Shown here: positions 16,390 to 25,252 of the stretch, piece after piece | Numbering within the stretch: position 1 is the stretch's first letter | How the letters are laid out: every line of letters begins with the position of its first letter | Source of the DNA: Pseudomonas sp. RC10 | Lineage (GTDB): Bacteria; Pseudomonadota; Gammaproteobacteria; Pseudomonadales; Pseudomonadaceae | Direction: 5' to 3' | Length of the DNA: 64,000 nucleotides | Assembly: GCF_038397775.1 (NCBI RefSeq) | Contig: NZ_CP151650.1 | Coordinates: 1,488,001-1,552,000 of the forward strand | Notes under the pieces: model-generated | What the model was told of the DNA's origin: nothing | What the model saw: the letters and a program-made list of their open reading frames with translations, nothing else | Databases searched by the model: none | Translations under genes and position numbers: made by a program

Positions 16390-17712
16390 TCAGTCCGTCT
16401 CGATCCGCGAGTGTTTGCGGGTGTCTTTCATGAACACGTACACCAGCAGCGAGCAGGCGATACAGGCTGTGACGTACCAGTAGTAACCGGTTTCCATGCC
16501 GATGCTCTTGAACCATAGCGCGATGTATTCGGCAGTGCCGCCGAAGATCGACACGGTCAGCGCGTAAGGCAGGCCCACACCCAGCGCCCGGATCTCGGTG
16601 GGGAACAGTTCGGCTTTCACCACAGCGTTGATCGAGGTGTAGCCGCTGACAATGATCAGTGCGGCCATGATCAGGAAGAACGCGCCCCACCAGGTCTGAA
16701 TGGTGTGCAGGGTGCTGAGGATCGGCACGGTGCACAGTGTGCCGAGCACACCGAAGGCGATGAGGATCGGGCGACGGCCTATCTTGTCAGACAGCGCGCC
16801 GATCACCGGTTGCAGCACCATGAACAGGAACAGCGTGGCCGCCGAGATGGTAGTGGAGTCGGTGATGCTCATGCCGACCGTGTTCACCAGGTATTTCTGC
16901 ATGTAGGTGGTGTAGGTGTAGAAGGCGAGCGTGCCGCCCATGGTCAGGCCGACCACGGTCATCAGCTCTTTCGGATGACGCATCAGCGTGCGCATCAGGC
17001 TCTCTTTTGGCGCTTCCTTCTTCTGAGTGAAGGACTCGGTTTCTTCCATGCCGCGACGCAGGAACAGCGCGACCACGGCACACAGCGCGCCGATGGCGAA
17101 CGGAATACGCCAGCCCCATGCGTTCAACTGCTCGGTGGTGAGGGTCTGTTGCAGCACGATCAGCACGCCCAGCGCGATGAGCTGACCGGAGATCAGCGTC
17201 ACGTACTGGAAGCTGGAGTAGAAGCCGCGGCTTTTCTTGGTTGCCATCTCGCTGAGGTACGTTGCCGAGGTGCCGTATTCGCCGCCGACCGAGAGGCCTT
17301 GCAGCAATCGGGCGAGCACCAGAAGGATGGGGGCGCCGACGCCGATGGTTTCATAGCCGGGCGTCAAGGCAATGATCAGCGAGCCGAAGCACATCAGCAG
17401 TACCGAGGCCATCAGCGCTGCCTTGCGGCCTTTGCGGTCTGCGTAGAGGCCCATCAGCCAGCCGCCGATCGGTCGCATCAAGAAGCCGACGGCGAAGATC
17501 GCAGCTGTGTTGAGCAATTGCGCGGTGGTGTCGCCCTTGGGGAAGAAGACTTTGGCGAAATAGAGGGAAAAAGCGGCGTAGACGTACCAGTCATACCACT
17601 CGACCATGTTGCCGACCGAACCGCTGAAAATGGATTTCAGGCGACTTCCGGTGGTCTTTTCGGCAGCAGGTGCGGCGGTGGCGCCGTTTGAGGCAGTGTT
17701 GGGGATAGCCAT
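16390..17712 (-). CDS. kgtP: MFS metabolite:H+ symporter, alpha-ketoglutarate permease type (KgtP/PcaT)
   Basis: This is a 12-TM importer of the MHS branch, which brings in dicarboxylates such as alpha-ketoglutarate with protons. The 440-residue protein shows the MHS signatures SGSVGNMVEWYDWYVYAAFS in TM1, GGWLMGLYADRKGRKAAL after TM2, and RLLQGLSVGGEYGTSATYL in TM4. Immediately upstream is a sigma54-type promoter with two activator sites, and next comes a sigma54-dependent two-component system read in the same direction. In P. aeruginosa MifSR drives the alpha-ketoglutarate permease PcaT, which fits. Shikimate or another organic acid cannot be excluded as substrate. Confidence 0.87.
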   Translation of the reverse strand: MAIPNTASNGATAAPAAEKTTGSRLKSIFSGSVGNMVEWYDWYVYAAFSLYFAKVFFPKGDTTAQLLNTAAIFAVGFLMRPIGGWLMGLYADRKGRKAALMASVLLMCFGSLIIALTPGYETIGVGAPILLVLARLLQGLSVGGEYGTSATYLSEMATKKSRGFYSSFQYVTLISGQLIALGVLIVLQQTLTTEQLNAWGWRIPFAIGALCAVVALFLRRGMEETESFTQKKEAPKESLMRTLMRHPKELMTVVGLTMGGTLAFYTYTTYMQKYLVNTVGMSITDSTTISAATLFLFMVLQPVIGALSDKIGRRPILIAFGVLGTLCTVPILSTLHTIQTWWGAFFLIMAALIIVSGYTSINAVVKAELFPTEIRALGVGLPYALTVSIFGGTAEYIALWFKSIGMETGYYWYVTACIACSLLVYVFMKDTRKHSRIETD

Positions 17713-17774
17713 GGGTTTTCCTGCAAGTCATTGTTTTTAGAGGGAGCGCAGTGATGCGGTCTGGCGACAGTGAT

Positions 17775-17792
17775 AGCAGGAGGTGTGCCAAG
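17775..17792 (-). promoter_or_regulatory. Sigma54 (-24/-12) promoter of the permease gene
   Basis: On the minus strand the sequence is TTGGCAC, five bases, CTGCT. The GG and GC elements have the required 10 bases between them; only one base of the TTGC element is off. Transcription would begin about 50 bases before the start codon at 17712. Confidence 0.7.
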
Positions 17793-17830
17793 GCTCTGAA
17801 GGCCCGGTTTAGAGGGGGAGGCAGGGTTGC

Positions 17831-17880
17831 GGTGAGCGGAAATCCGCTTATTGAGTAGACGCAGGTGAGCGGAAAGTCGC
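17831..17880 (-). promoter_or_regulatory. Two activator-binding sites upstream of the sigma54 promoter
   Basis: GGTGAGCGGAAATCCGC (17831-17847, containing the palindrome GCGGAAATCCGC) and GGTGAGCGGAAAGTCGC (17864-17880) are exactly 33 bp apart, three helical turns. They lie about 40-90 bases upstream of the -24 element, the expected place for an NtrC-type activator such as the MifR/DctD-like protein encoded at 18026. Confidence 0.6.
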
Positions 17881-17892
17881 GCATTGCTGCAA

Positions 17893-18015
17893 GAGCGAGG
17901 CATGTCCCGCGATCGGCGGGGAACCCGTCGTAATACGGTTGGACGAGCTCTATCTGAAACACCGCAAATGCCGGGTTACGACTGCTGCGCAGCCGATCGC
18001 GGGACAAGCCACGCT
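17893..18015. repeat. Inverted pair of REP elements (GTCCCGCGATCGGC family)
   Basis: A GAGCGAGGCATGTCCCGCGATCGGC-type element at 17893-17917 faces its inverted copy at 17991-18015. This is a common Pseudomonas REP sequence. Together with the promoter elements it fills the 313-base gap between the permease and response-regulator genes. Confidence 0.75.
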
Positions 18016-18025
18016 CCTACAGTGT

Positions 18026-19363
18026 TCAGCTGTTGTCCGGGAGATAGTCTTCGCGCACCAACCCATGGCGCTGCATCTTTTCGTTCAGGGTGCGGCGGGG
18101 CAGTTGCAGTTCATTCAGCACGGCCTTGATATCGCCTTTGTGCCGACTCAAGGCCGAGCGCAAACAATGGGCTTCAAACGCTTCTTGTTGGTCCACCAGC
18201 GACTGACCCACTGGCAAATCAACGGACGCCGGATTCTCCAGCCCCAGCACCTGCCGCTCCGCCGCGTTGGCAAGCTCACGCACGTTGCCCGGCCAGTCGT
18301 GGCTCAGCAGATGGCTCAACTGGCCACCACTCAAGGTCGGCACGGGGCGGCTCAGTCTTTCTGCCGATTGCCGAGAGAAATGGCCGAATAGCAGCGGAAT
18401 GTACTCGCGCCGTTCGCGCAGCGGCGGCAGACGAAGTTCGGCAATGTTCAGGCGATACGCCAGGTCTTCGCGAAAACGCCCGGCACGCGCCTCGTCCAAC
18501 AGGTCCGGTTTGGTCGCCGCAATGATCCGCAAATCAACCTCGATGCTCTGGTTCGAACCGAGCCGCTCAAGACGCCGGTCCTGAATCACCCGCAGCAATT
18601 TCACCTGTTGAGCGAGGGGCATGCTTTCGATTTCGTCGAGGAACAGCGTGCCGCCGTCGGCGTATTCCAGCTTGCCGATGCGCTTGCCCTGAGCGCCGGT
18701 AAAGGCCCCGCTCTCGTGACCGAACAGCTCGGCTTCGAACAACTGCTCGGGAATAGCCGCGCAATTGACCGCCACGAACGGTTTCTTCGCCCGGGGCCCG
18801 AAATCATGCAGGCAGCGAGCGACCATTTCCTTACCGCTGCCGGTTTCGCCGCGGATCAACACGTTGACCGGGAGTTGGGCCAGATCCTGCACCTGCCGTC
18901 GTAAGGTCTGCATCGTGGGTGACAGGCCCAGCAGCGTAGCGTCGAGTCGCGTTCGGGTGTCAGCCTGTTCATGCAGGCGGCGGTTTTCCAGGACCAGGGC
19001 GCGTTTCTCCAACGCACGACGCAGGCTGCTCAGCAGCGTTTCGGGGGTGAAGGGCTTTTCCAGAAAGTCGTACGCCCCATCGCGCATGGCCTCGACCGCC
19101 ATCGGCACGTCTCCATGACCGGTCAGCAGAATCAAGGGCAGGTCGGCATCACGGGTCTGCAATTCAGCGAGCAATTGCAGACCCCCCATGCCGGGCATCC
19201 GCACGTCGCTCAGAATCACGCCTGGAAAATGCGCGGGCAACCTGGCGAGGCAATCTTCGGCGCGGCTGAACAGCTGCACGTCGAATCCGGACAACGACAA
19301 CCATTGTTCGACGGCCTCTCGGATGGGCGCCTCGTCATCGACCACAATCACCGAGTTCAACAT
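18026..19363 (-). CDS. mifR: Sigma54-dependent response regulator, MifR/DctD type
   Basis: Start MLNSVIVVDDEAP is chosen because the receiver domain begins there and it overlaps the kinase stop by 7 bases. The 445-residue protein has a receiver domain (phospho-acceptor Asp53 in LSDVRMPGMG), an AAA+ domain with Walker A GETGSGKE (172-179) and the sigma54-contact motif ESGAFTGA (217-224), and a C-terminal Fis-type helix-turn-helix (about 400-440, FEAHCLRSALSRHKGDIKAVLNEL). It should open sigma54 promoters when phosphorylated. The best target in view is the adjacent permease promoter at 17775. Confidence 0.88.
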   Translation of the reverse strand: MLNSVIVVDDEAPIREAVEQWLSLSGFDVQLFSRAEDCLARLPAHFPGVILSDVRMPGMGGLQLLAELQTRDADLPLILLTGHGDVPMAVEAMRDGAYDFLEKPFTPETLLSSLRRALEKRALVLENRRLHEQADTRTRLDATLLGLSPTMQTLRRQVQDLAQLPVNVLIRGETGSGKEMVARCLHDFGPRAKKPFVAVNCAAIPEQLFEAELFGHESGAFTGAQGKRIGKLEYADGGTLFLDEIESMPLAQQVKLLRVIQDRRLERLGSNQSIEVDLRIIAATKPDLLDEARAGRFREDLAYRLNIAELRLPPLRERREYIPLLFGHFSRQSAERLSRPVPTLSGGQLSHLLSHDWPGNVRELANAAERQVLGLENPASVDLPVGQSLVDQQEAFEAHCLRSALSRHKGDIKAVLNELQLPRRTLNEKMQRHGLVREDYLPDNS

Positions 19364-21114
19364 GCGGGTTCGGCCTCCGGGGCCTGCGTGAGGGAAAAGG
19401 AGAACTGTGCGCCATTGTCGCGGTTTTCGGCGCACAGGCGACCGCCGAGCTCGTGCACGATGGCGTATGACACAGCCAGGCCCAGACCAAGCCCGTCGCC
19501 GACCGGTTTGGTGGTGAAGAACGGGTCGAAAATATTCGCCAGATGCTCATCGGCAATCCCGCCGCCGCTATCGGCCACGGATAAACGCCACTGTCCATCT
19601 TTGTCCTCGATACGGATTTCCAGACGTTTGAGCGGTTTATCGCTCATGGCGTCCAGCGCGTTGCGCAACAGGTTGATCAGCACCTGTTCCAGGCGGATCG
19701 CGTCGCCGCGCACCCAGGCCGGGCGAGTCATGTCCAGCACGCAACTGACGCGTTCCTCACGAATGCGCGCATCCAGCAACAGCATCGCCTGATCAACCAC
19801 GCACGCCAGGTCCACCCGTTCGCGCAGTCCGCTGGGGCTTTTGCGGGCGAAGGTCTTGAGATGGCCCGTGAGGGCGGCCATGCGCGTCAATTGCTGGTCG
19901 AGCGGGGCGAGCGCCTTGTAAGCGTCATCGACCCGGCCGTGGTCCAGCAACAGACGCAGCGTCGCCAGTTGCATGCGCTGCGCGGTGAGGGGCTGATTGA
20001 TTTCGTGAGCCAGCGCGGCCGACATCTGGCCCAGCGCTGCCAGTTTGGTCGATTGCACCAGCCCGTCCTGCGCGGTTTGCAAGTCGCGGGTGCGTTCATC
20101 TACCAGTCGCTCCAGCTCTTCGCGGCTGCGTTGCCGAAGGCGGGCAAGGCGCCAGCGTTGATAAAGGAACAGCCCCAGAAACACCAACGTCAGCCAGATG
20201 CCCGCAGCGGCTAGCGCAGCGTTGCGGACGTCTTCAGTCGCGGGTTGGGGTTTGCGCAGCAGGTGCAGCGTCCAGCCTTCGGGCTGCAGCGGCAGCGATT
20301 GCCAGAGGAACTCCTCCGCGCCATGGGGGCCGACGATCCGGCTCAAGTGGCTGTTGTCGGTGAACTCACGCAGGGGCTCATGGATAAGGGGCGACAGCGG
20401 CTGTTTGTCGTACTGGCGCGTGCGGGTCAATTCGGCGCGGTCCCGCTCGGACAGCGGTCGAAGCGCGCGATAGCGCCAGCCTGGCTGATTGGCGATGAAC
20501 ACGATGCCTTTGGCGTCGCTGACCAACAGCAGATCGTCGCCTTGCGCCCAAGTGTGTTCAAGGTCCGGGAACTCAAGTTTGACGACCATTGCACCGATGA
20601 AATGCCCTTCATCGTCGTAGACGGCACTCGACAAGAAATAACCTGGAATGCCACTGGTCACACCCACGGCGTAGAAACGCCCGACGCCATTGGCTTTGGT
20701 CTGGGTGAAGTAGGGACGAAAGCCATAATTGTGGCCGACGTAGCTGCTGGGCAGCCGCCAGTTACTGGCGCCGATGGCCAAGCCGTTGCGGTCGAGCAGC
20801 TCCAGCGTGGAGGATTGTGCCGCGCCGTTGATCTGTTCCAGCTTCAGGTTGAGGGTCTGAGTGGTTTCAGGGCTGACCGGGCCTTTGAGCGCATCACGCA
20901 GTTGCGGGTCCAGCGCCAGAACGGCGGGCAGGGCGCGATAGCGTTCGATCAGGGTTTGCAGGGTGTTGGCGTAAAGCGACAGCTGGCCTTGCGCCCGTGC
21001 GGCGTCGTCTTCCAGTGAGTGGCGTTGCGCCTGATGCATGGCCAGCGTCGCGGCAATGACTGCGCCTGCGAGAATCAGGATGGTCGATAAGAGAAGACGG
21101 GCGGAGCGAGGCAT
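19357..21114 (-). CDS. mifS: Membrane sensor histidine kinase, MifS/DctB type
   Basis: Start MPRSARLLLSTILIL is preferred; an ATG 75 bases upstream falls inside a REP element. The roughly 585-residue protein has TM1 at about 8-28, a periplasmic double-cache sensor region (about 30-300, with NYGFRPYFTQTKANGVGRFY, a dicarboxylate-sensor-like stretch), TM2 near 305-325, a short coiled coil, the phospho-acceptor motif SAALAHEINQPLTA, and an HATPase domain (NLLRNALDAM, DSGGGI, GLGLGLAVSY). The cache stretch and gene order point to a DctB/MifS-type sensor of C4/C5 dicarboxylates. It is the first gene of the kinase-regulator operon. Confidence 0.88.
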   Translation of the reverse strand: MPRSARLLLSTILILAGAVIAATLAMHQAQRHSLEDDAARAQGQLSLYANTLQTLIERYRALPAVLALDPQLRDALKGPVSPETTQTLNLKLEQINGAAQSSTLELLDRNGLAIGASNWRLPSSYVGHNYGFRPYFTQTKANGVGRFYAVGVTSGIPGYFLSSAVYDDEGHFIGAMVVKLEFPDLEHTWAQGDDLLLVSDAKGIVFIANQPGWRYRALRPLSERDRAELTRTRQYDKQPLSPLIHEPLREFTDNSHLSRIVGPHGAEEFLWQSLPLQPEGWTLHLLRKPQPATEDVRNAALAAAGIWLTLVFLGLFLYQRWRLARLRQRSREELERLVDERTRDLQTAQDGLVQSTKLAALGQMSAALAHEINQPLTAQRMQLATLRLLLDHGRVDDAYKALAPLDQQLTRMAALTGHLKTFARKSPSGLRERVDLACVVDQAMLLLDARIREERVSCVLDMTRPAWVRGDAIRLEQVLINLLRNALDAMSDKPLKRLEIRIEDKDGQWRLSVADSGGGIADEHLANIFDPFFTTKPVGDGLGLGLAVSYAIVHELGGRLCAENRDNGAQFSFSLTQAPEAEPAC

Positions 21115-21172
21115 AGCGAAGGGCCTGTCTACCTGAATGGGTTGACGCGTCGGGGCTGTTAACGCCGGACCC

Positions 21173-21262
21173 TGTGGGAGCGAATTCATTCGCGAAGCTC
21201 AGTTTCAAGCAATGCTGCTGCATCGTCTGAAACACACAATCGCGAATAAATTCGCTCCTACA
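21173..21262. repeat. Inverted pair of REP elements (GGGAGCGAATTCATTCGCG family)
   Basis: TGTGGGAGCGAATTCATTCG at 21173 onward and its diverged inverted copy CGCGAATAAATTCGCTCC at 21241 onward bracket a 44-base spacer. The same family recurs at 38026-38119 and 51616-51643. Confidence 0.8.
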
Positions 21263-21270
21263 GAACGGGT

Positions 21271-23571
21271 CTATTGCAGGGTGAAAGTGGTCTCTTTCAC
21301 GTCTTCAGAGTCAAGACCGATCATTAGCTTGAAGTCACCTGCCTCAGCAGCGTATTTCAGCGACGGGTTGAAGAACTTCAAGTCTTCCTCGGTCAGCGTG
21401 AAGCTCACGGCTTTTTCTTCGCCCGGCTTCAGCATGATCTTCTGGAAGTTCTTCAGCTCTTTCACCGGACGGCTCAACGACGCTGCCACGTCACGCAGGT
21501 ACAGCTGGACCACGGTTTCGCCCGCGACCTTGCCGGTATTCTTCACCTGAACCGTGGCGGTCAGCTTGTCTTTGCGGGTCATCTTGTTGATCGACAGCAC
21601 GATGTCCGAAACGCTGAACTGGGTGTAGCTCAGACCGTAACCGAACGGGAACAGCGGGCTGGTCGGCTCTTCGAAGTAGTTCGACGTGTAGTTCGAATCA
21701 TTCGGGCGATACGGACGGCCGGTGTTCAGATGGTTGTAGTACGCAGGGACCTGACCCACGGAACGCGGGAACGTCATCGGCAGTTTGCCCGACGGGTTGT
21801 AATCGCCGAACAGCACGTCTGCCAGCGCGTTACCGCCTTCGGTACCGAGGAACCAGCTCTCGACCATCGCATCAGCCTGTTTGTTTTCTTCACCCAGCGC
21901 CAGTGGACGGCCATTCATCAGCACGATAACCAGCGGTTTGCCGGTGGCCTTGAGCGCTTTGATCAGGTCGCGTTGACGGCCCGGGAGCACCAGATCGACA
22001 CGGCTGGCGGCCTCGTGGGACATGTTGCGGGACTCACCGACCATGGCAACCACCACATCCGACTGCTGAGCGACCTTGACCGCTTCATCGATCATGTCCT
22101 GCTCGGGACGGCCGTCGATGTGAATCTGGTCGTCCATTTTGTCCAGGTAAGCGATGGCTTCCTGATTGTCCGTGACATTGGTACCCGGTGCGTAAAGCAG
22201 CTTGGCCTTGTCGCCGACGGCATTGGCCAGACCGTCGTAAGCGCTGACGGTCTGACGGGCCAGGCCCGCAGCCGACCAGCTGCCGAGCATGTCCAGCGAG
22301 CTTTTCGCCAGTGGGCCGACCACGGCGATGGTGCCTTGTTTCTTGAGGGGGAGGGTGCCGTTGTCGTTCTTCAGCAGGACCACGCTGCGGCGCGCAACGT
22401 CACGAGCCTCGGCGCGATGCAGGCGGTTTTCGGCATCGCGGTCGGCCGGGTCGTCGACTGCGGCGCCAATGCGCAGGTACGGGTTGGCGAACAGGCCCAT
22501 TTCCCATTTCGCGCCGAGGACTTCACGCACGGCATTGTCGACTTCCTGAACCGACACTTCGCCGCTCTTCACCAGCGCGGGCAATTCTTCGCCGTACGCC
22601 TTGTCGTTCATGCTCAGGTCGACGCCAGCCTTGATCGCCAACTTCGCGGCTTCGCGGAAATCCTTGGCGACGCCGTGATCGATCAGTTCCTTGATGGCGC
22701 CGTGGTCGCTGACGGTCACACCTTTGAAACCCCAGTCCTTGCGCAGCACGTCTTGCAGAAGCCATGCGTTGGCGGTGGAGGGCACGCCGTTGATCGAGTT
22801 CAGCGCGACCATCACGCCACCGGCGCCCGCATCAATCGCGGCGCGGTACGGCGGCAGGTAGTCCTGTTGCATGCGCACCGGGCTCATGTCCACGGTGTTG
22901 TAGTCGCGGCCGCCTTCGACCGCGCCGTACAACGCGAAGTGTTTGACCGCCGCCATGATGCTGTTCGGCGCCTGGGTGCTGGTGCCCTGGAAGGCGCGGG
23001 TCATGGTGGCCGAGAGGCGCGAGACCAGATAGGTGTCTTCGCCGAAGCCTTCTGAACTGCGGCCCCAACGGGCGTCACGGGTGATGTCGACCATGGGCGC
23101 GAAGGTCATGTCCACGCCATCGGCGGCGGCTTCGATAGCCGATACGCGTCCGGCTCGGGTCACCGCGTCCATGTCCCAGGTCGATGCCAATCCCAGGCTG
23201 ATCGGGAAAATGGTGCGCTGGCCGTGGACCACGTCGAAGGCGAAGAACATCGGGATTTTCGTGCGGCTGTGAAGCACTGCGGCATCTTGCATCGCGCGGT
23301 TGTCTGGCAGTACCACGGAGTTGAACGTCCCGCCGATCCGGCCCGCCGCGATTTCCTTGACGATTTCCGACTTCGGCATTTCCGGTCCGATGCTGATGAG
23401 GCGCAATTGGCCGATCTTCTCGTCCAGCGTCATCTGCTTCATCAGGTTGGCGATGAACGCATTCTTGGCTTGCAGCGTGGAGGCATTACTGGCGGGTTTG
23501 ACGGCGGTTTCAGCCCAGGCGGACTGACTGGCCAGACCGATGACAAGACTCAGTAAACACAGCTTATTCAT
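21271..23571 (-). CDS. bglX: Periplasmic beta-glucosidase, glycoside hydrolase family 3 (BglX)
   Basis: Start MNKLCLLSLV is chosen because it begins a signal peptide (cleavage after SAWA, residue 20) and has GAGAAA upstream; the open frame runs 66 codons further. The 766-residue protein has the GH3 TIM barrel with KH motif (AAVKHFALYG, about 208-217) and nucleophile Asp289 in VTVSDHGA, then the alpha/beta sandwich domain and a C-terminal fibronectin type III domain (FFNPSLKYAAEAGDFKLMIG). It hydrolyses terminal beta-glucosyl units in the periplasm. It stands alone; REP elements follow the preceding kinase operon. Confidence 0.93.
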   Translation of the reverse strand: MNKLCLLSLVIGLASQSAWAETAVKPASNASTLQAKNAFIANLMKQMTLDEKIGQLRLISIGPEMPKSEIVKEIAAGRIGGTFNSVVLPDNRAMQDAAVLHSRTKIPMFFAFDVVHGQRTIFPISLGLASTWDMDAVTRAGRVSAIEAAADGVDMTFAPMVDITRDARWGRSSEGFGEDTYLVSRLSATMTRAFQGTSTQAPNSIMAAVKHFALYGAVEGGRDYNTVDMSPVRMQQDYLPPYRAAIDAGAGGVMVALNSINGVPSTANAWLLQDVLRKDWGFKGVTVSDHGAIKELIDHGVAKDFREAAKLAIKAGVDLSMNDKAYGEELPALVKSGEVSVQEVDNAVREVLGAKWEMGLFANPYLRIGAAVDDPADRDAENRLHRAEARDVARRSVVLLKNDNGTLPLKKQGTIAVVGPLAKSSLDMLGSWSAAGLARQTVSAYDGLANAVGDKAKLLYAPGTNVTDNQEAIAYLDKMDDQIHIDGRPEQDMIDEAVKVAQQSDVVVAMVGESRNMSHEAASRVDLVLPGRQRDLIKALKATGKPLVIVLMNGRPLALGEENKQADAMVESWFLGTEGGNALADVLFGDYNPSGKLPMTFPRSVGQVPAYYNHLNTGRPYRPNDSNYTSNYFEEPTSPLFPFGYGLSYTQFSVSDIVLSINKMTRKDKLTATVQVKNTGKVAGETVVQLYLRDVAASLSRPVKELKNFQKIMLKPGEEKAVSFTLTEEDLKFFNPSLKYAAEAGDFKLMIGLDSEDVKETTFTLQ

Positions 23572-23852
23572 GAATGATTTTCTCAAGGCGTGGACCGGCA
23601 ACTCGCGCGAAATACCGGGTGGCCTTTGTTTTGGAGTGAAACCTTTGGTTTTTATTGTCATCAGGACGGGGCGGTCGCTGAACTCCTGGCGCATCAGGGC
23701 ATCAGTAGCGCAGCGAGTTTTATCCGATTGCAGCCCGGCAATCCAGAGCCTGACGACGTAATGGGCCAAGATTATGCCGGGGATCGTCTGATTTGGCTAA
23801 AGTCATGTCTGACGGGACGACCAATGAAGGCATACCAAGGAGCGCGCAGGCC

Positions 23853-24476
23853 ATGCAAATCGAGCGTTATGGGCACATTAGGGGCAGTCGTTACAATTTG
23901 TCACTGGCATTGCTGATGCTACTGAGCACCCTGCTGGCGGGGTGTGGCATCAACAACATTCCGACCTACGACGAACAGGTCAAATCGGCCTGGGCGCAAG
24001 TGCAGAACCAGTACCAGCGTCGAGCTGATCTGATTCCCAACCTGGTGGAGACCGTGAAGGGCTACGCCAAACAGGAGCAGGACACCCTGACCGCAGTGAT
24101 CGAAGCGCGGGCCAAGGCGACGTCGATTCAGGTGGATGCCAGCACGTTGAATGATCCGGCCAAACTCAAGCAGTTCCAGGACGCCCAAGGTCAGCTCACC
24201 GGCGCGTTAAGCCGGTTGATGGTGGTCTCCGAGCGCTACCCGGACCTGAAATCCAACCAGAACTTCCTCTCATTGCAGTCGCAGCTCGAAGGCACGGAAA
24301 ACCGCATTGCTGTGGCCCGTCGTGATTTCATCGCTGCCGTCGAGAAATACAACACGGAAATCCGTACCTTCCCCGGTCGCATCTGGCATTCGGTGATGTA
24401 CAGCGATTTGCCGATTCGTCCCAACTTCGAAGCCACTGCCGCGGACGCCGACAAGGCCCCGCAAGTGAAATTCTGA
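23853..24476 (+). CDS. LemA family lipoprotein
   Basis: Start MQIERYGHIRG is chosen for the AAGGAG 9 bases upstream; the frame is open for 20 more codons. The 207-residue protein has a lipobox LLAGC (about residues 33-37) after a hydrophobic segment, then the LemA helical domain (SAWAQVQNQYQRRADLIPNLVETVKGYAKQEQ; RFPDLKSNQNFL-like YPDLKSNQNFLSLQSQLEGTENRI). LemA proteins are usually encoded with TPM-domain proteins, as here; their molecular role is unsettled, possibly an envelope assembly or protein-quality role. Its stop overlaps the next start (TGATG). Confidence 0.9.
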   Translation: MQIERYGHIRGSRYNLSLALLMLLSTLLAGCGINNIPTYDEQVKSAWAQVQNQYQRRADLIPNLVETVKGYAKQEQDTLTAVIEARAKATSIQVDASTLNDPAKLKQFQDAQGQLTGALSRLMVVSERYPDLKSNQNFLSLQSQLEGTENRIAVARRDFIAAVEKYNTEIRTFPGRIWHSVMYSDLPIRPNFEATAADADKAPQVKF

Positions 24477-25225
24477 TGCAGTGGGCGCGGCGGGGCGTCG
24501 CGGTCGCATTGCTGGCAATGCTGGTGGGTGTGTTCGCCCAGCAGAGCGTCGCCGAGATCAAGTTTCCACCGTTGAGCGGCCGCGTGGTCGACACAGCGGA
24601 CATGATCGACAACCCCGGCAGAGAGCATCTGTCCCAGATGCTGCGGGCGCACGAAGAGTTGACCACCGAGCAGGTCGTGGTGGTCACGGTGCCCAATCTC
24701 CAAGGCAGCACGATCGAGGACTATGGCTATCAGCTCGGGCGCTACTGGGGCATCGGCCAGCAGGGCAAAGACAACGGCGCGCTGCTGATCGTCGCCAAGG
24801 AAGAGCGCAAGGTGCGGATTGAGGTCGGGTACGGCCTGGAAGATCGTCTGACCGATGCGCAGTCATCGGTGATCATCAATCAGATCATCACGCCGGCATT
24901 CAAACAGGGTGATTTTGTCGGCGGCATCAACAAAGGCACGGAGGCCATCATTCAGGTCTTGGGCGGTGATCCGCTCGCCGAGCCGGTGGTGGGCGCGACG
25001 GGCGGGGATGACGTGACCGACTGGCGCATGAGCCTGCTGTTCTTCGTGCTGTTCGTGGCGGCAGCGTATATCAGCATCCGTTGGGGCGGAGGAATCGGCT
25101 TCATTGGCTCGGGCGGTTCAGGCGGCTTCGGATCGGGGGGCTCAAGTTCTCGCGGCTCGGGCTCCGGCGGCATGAGCGGAGGTGGTGGCAGTTTTGGTGG
25201 GGGCGGCGCCTCCGGTGGCTGGTAG
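24476..25225 (+). CDS. TPM-domain membrane protein, YgcG-like, Gly-rich tail
   Basis: The 249-residue protein has a signal peptide (to about residue 26), a TPM domain (about 32-160, VVDTADMIDNPGREHLSQML, EQVVVVTVPNLQGSTIEDYG, DNGALLIVAKEERKVRIEVGYGLE), one transmembrane segment (about 187-203, LLFFVLFVAAAYISIRW) and a Gly/Ser-rich cytoplasmic tail. TPM modules are extracytoplasmic and associated with LemA proteins and photosystem repair in plants. It is the middle gene of a LemA-TPM-TPM cluster with coupled starts. Confidence 0.9.
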   Translation: MQWARRGVAVALLAMLVGVFAQQSVAEIKFPPLSGRVVDTADMIDNPGREHLSQMLRAHEELTTEQVVVVTVPNLQGSTIEDYGYQLGRYWGIGQQGKDNGALLIVAKEERKVRIEVGYGLEDRLTDAQSSVIINQIITPAFKQGDFVGGINKGTEAIIQVLGGDPLAEPVVGATGGDDVTDWRMSLLFFVLFVAAAYISIRWGGGIGFIGSGGSGGFGSGGSSSRGSGSGGMSGGGGSFGGGGASGGW

Positions 25226-25252
25226 TCGATGGCTCTTTATAAGGCATGACCC

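Noticed and set aside
16705..17691. 328-residue plus-strand frame opposite the permease
   Set aside because: Antisense to a well-conserved MHS transporter.
21730..23055. 441-residue plus-strand frame opposite bglX
   Set aside because: Antisense to a complete GH3 enzyme with intact motifs.
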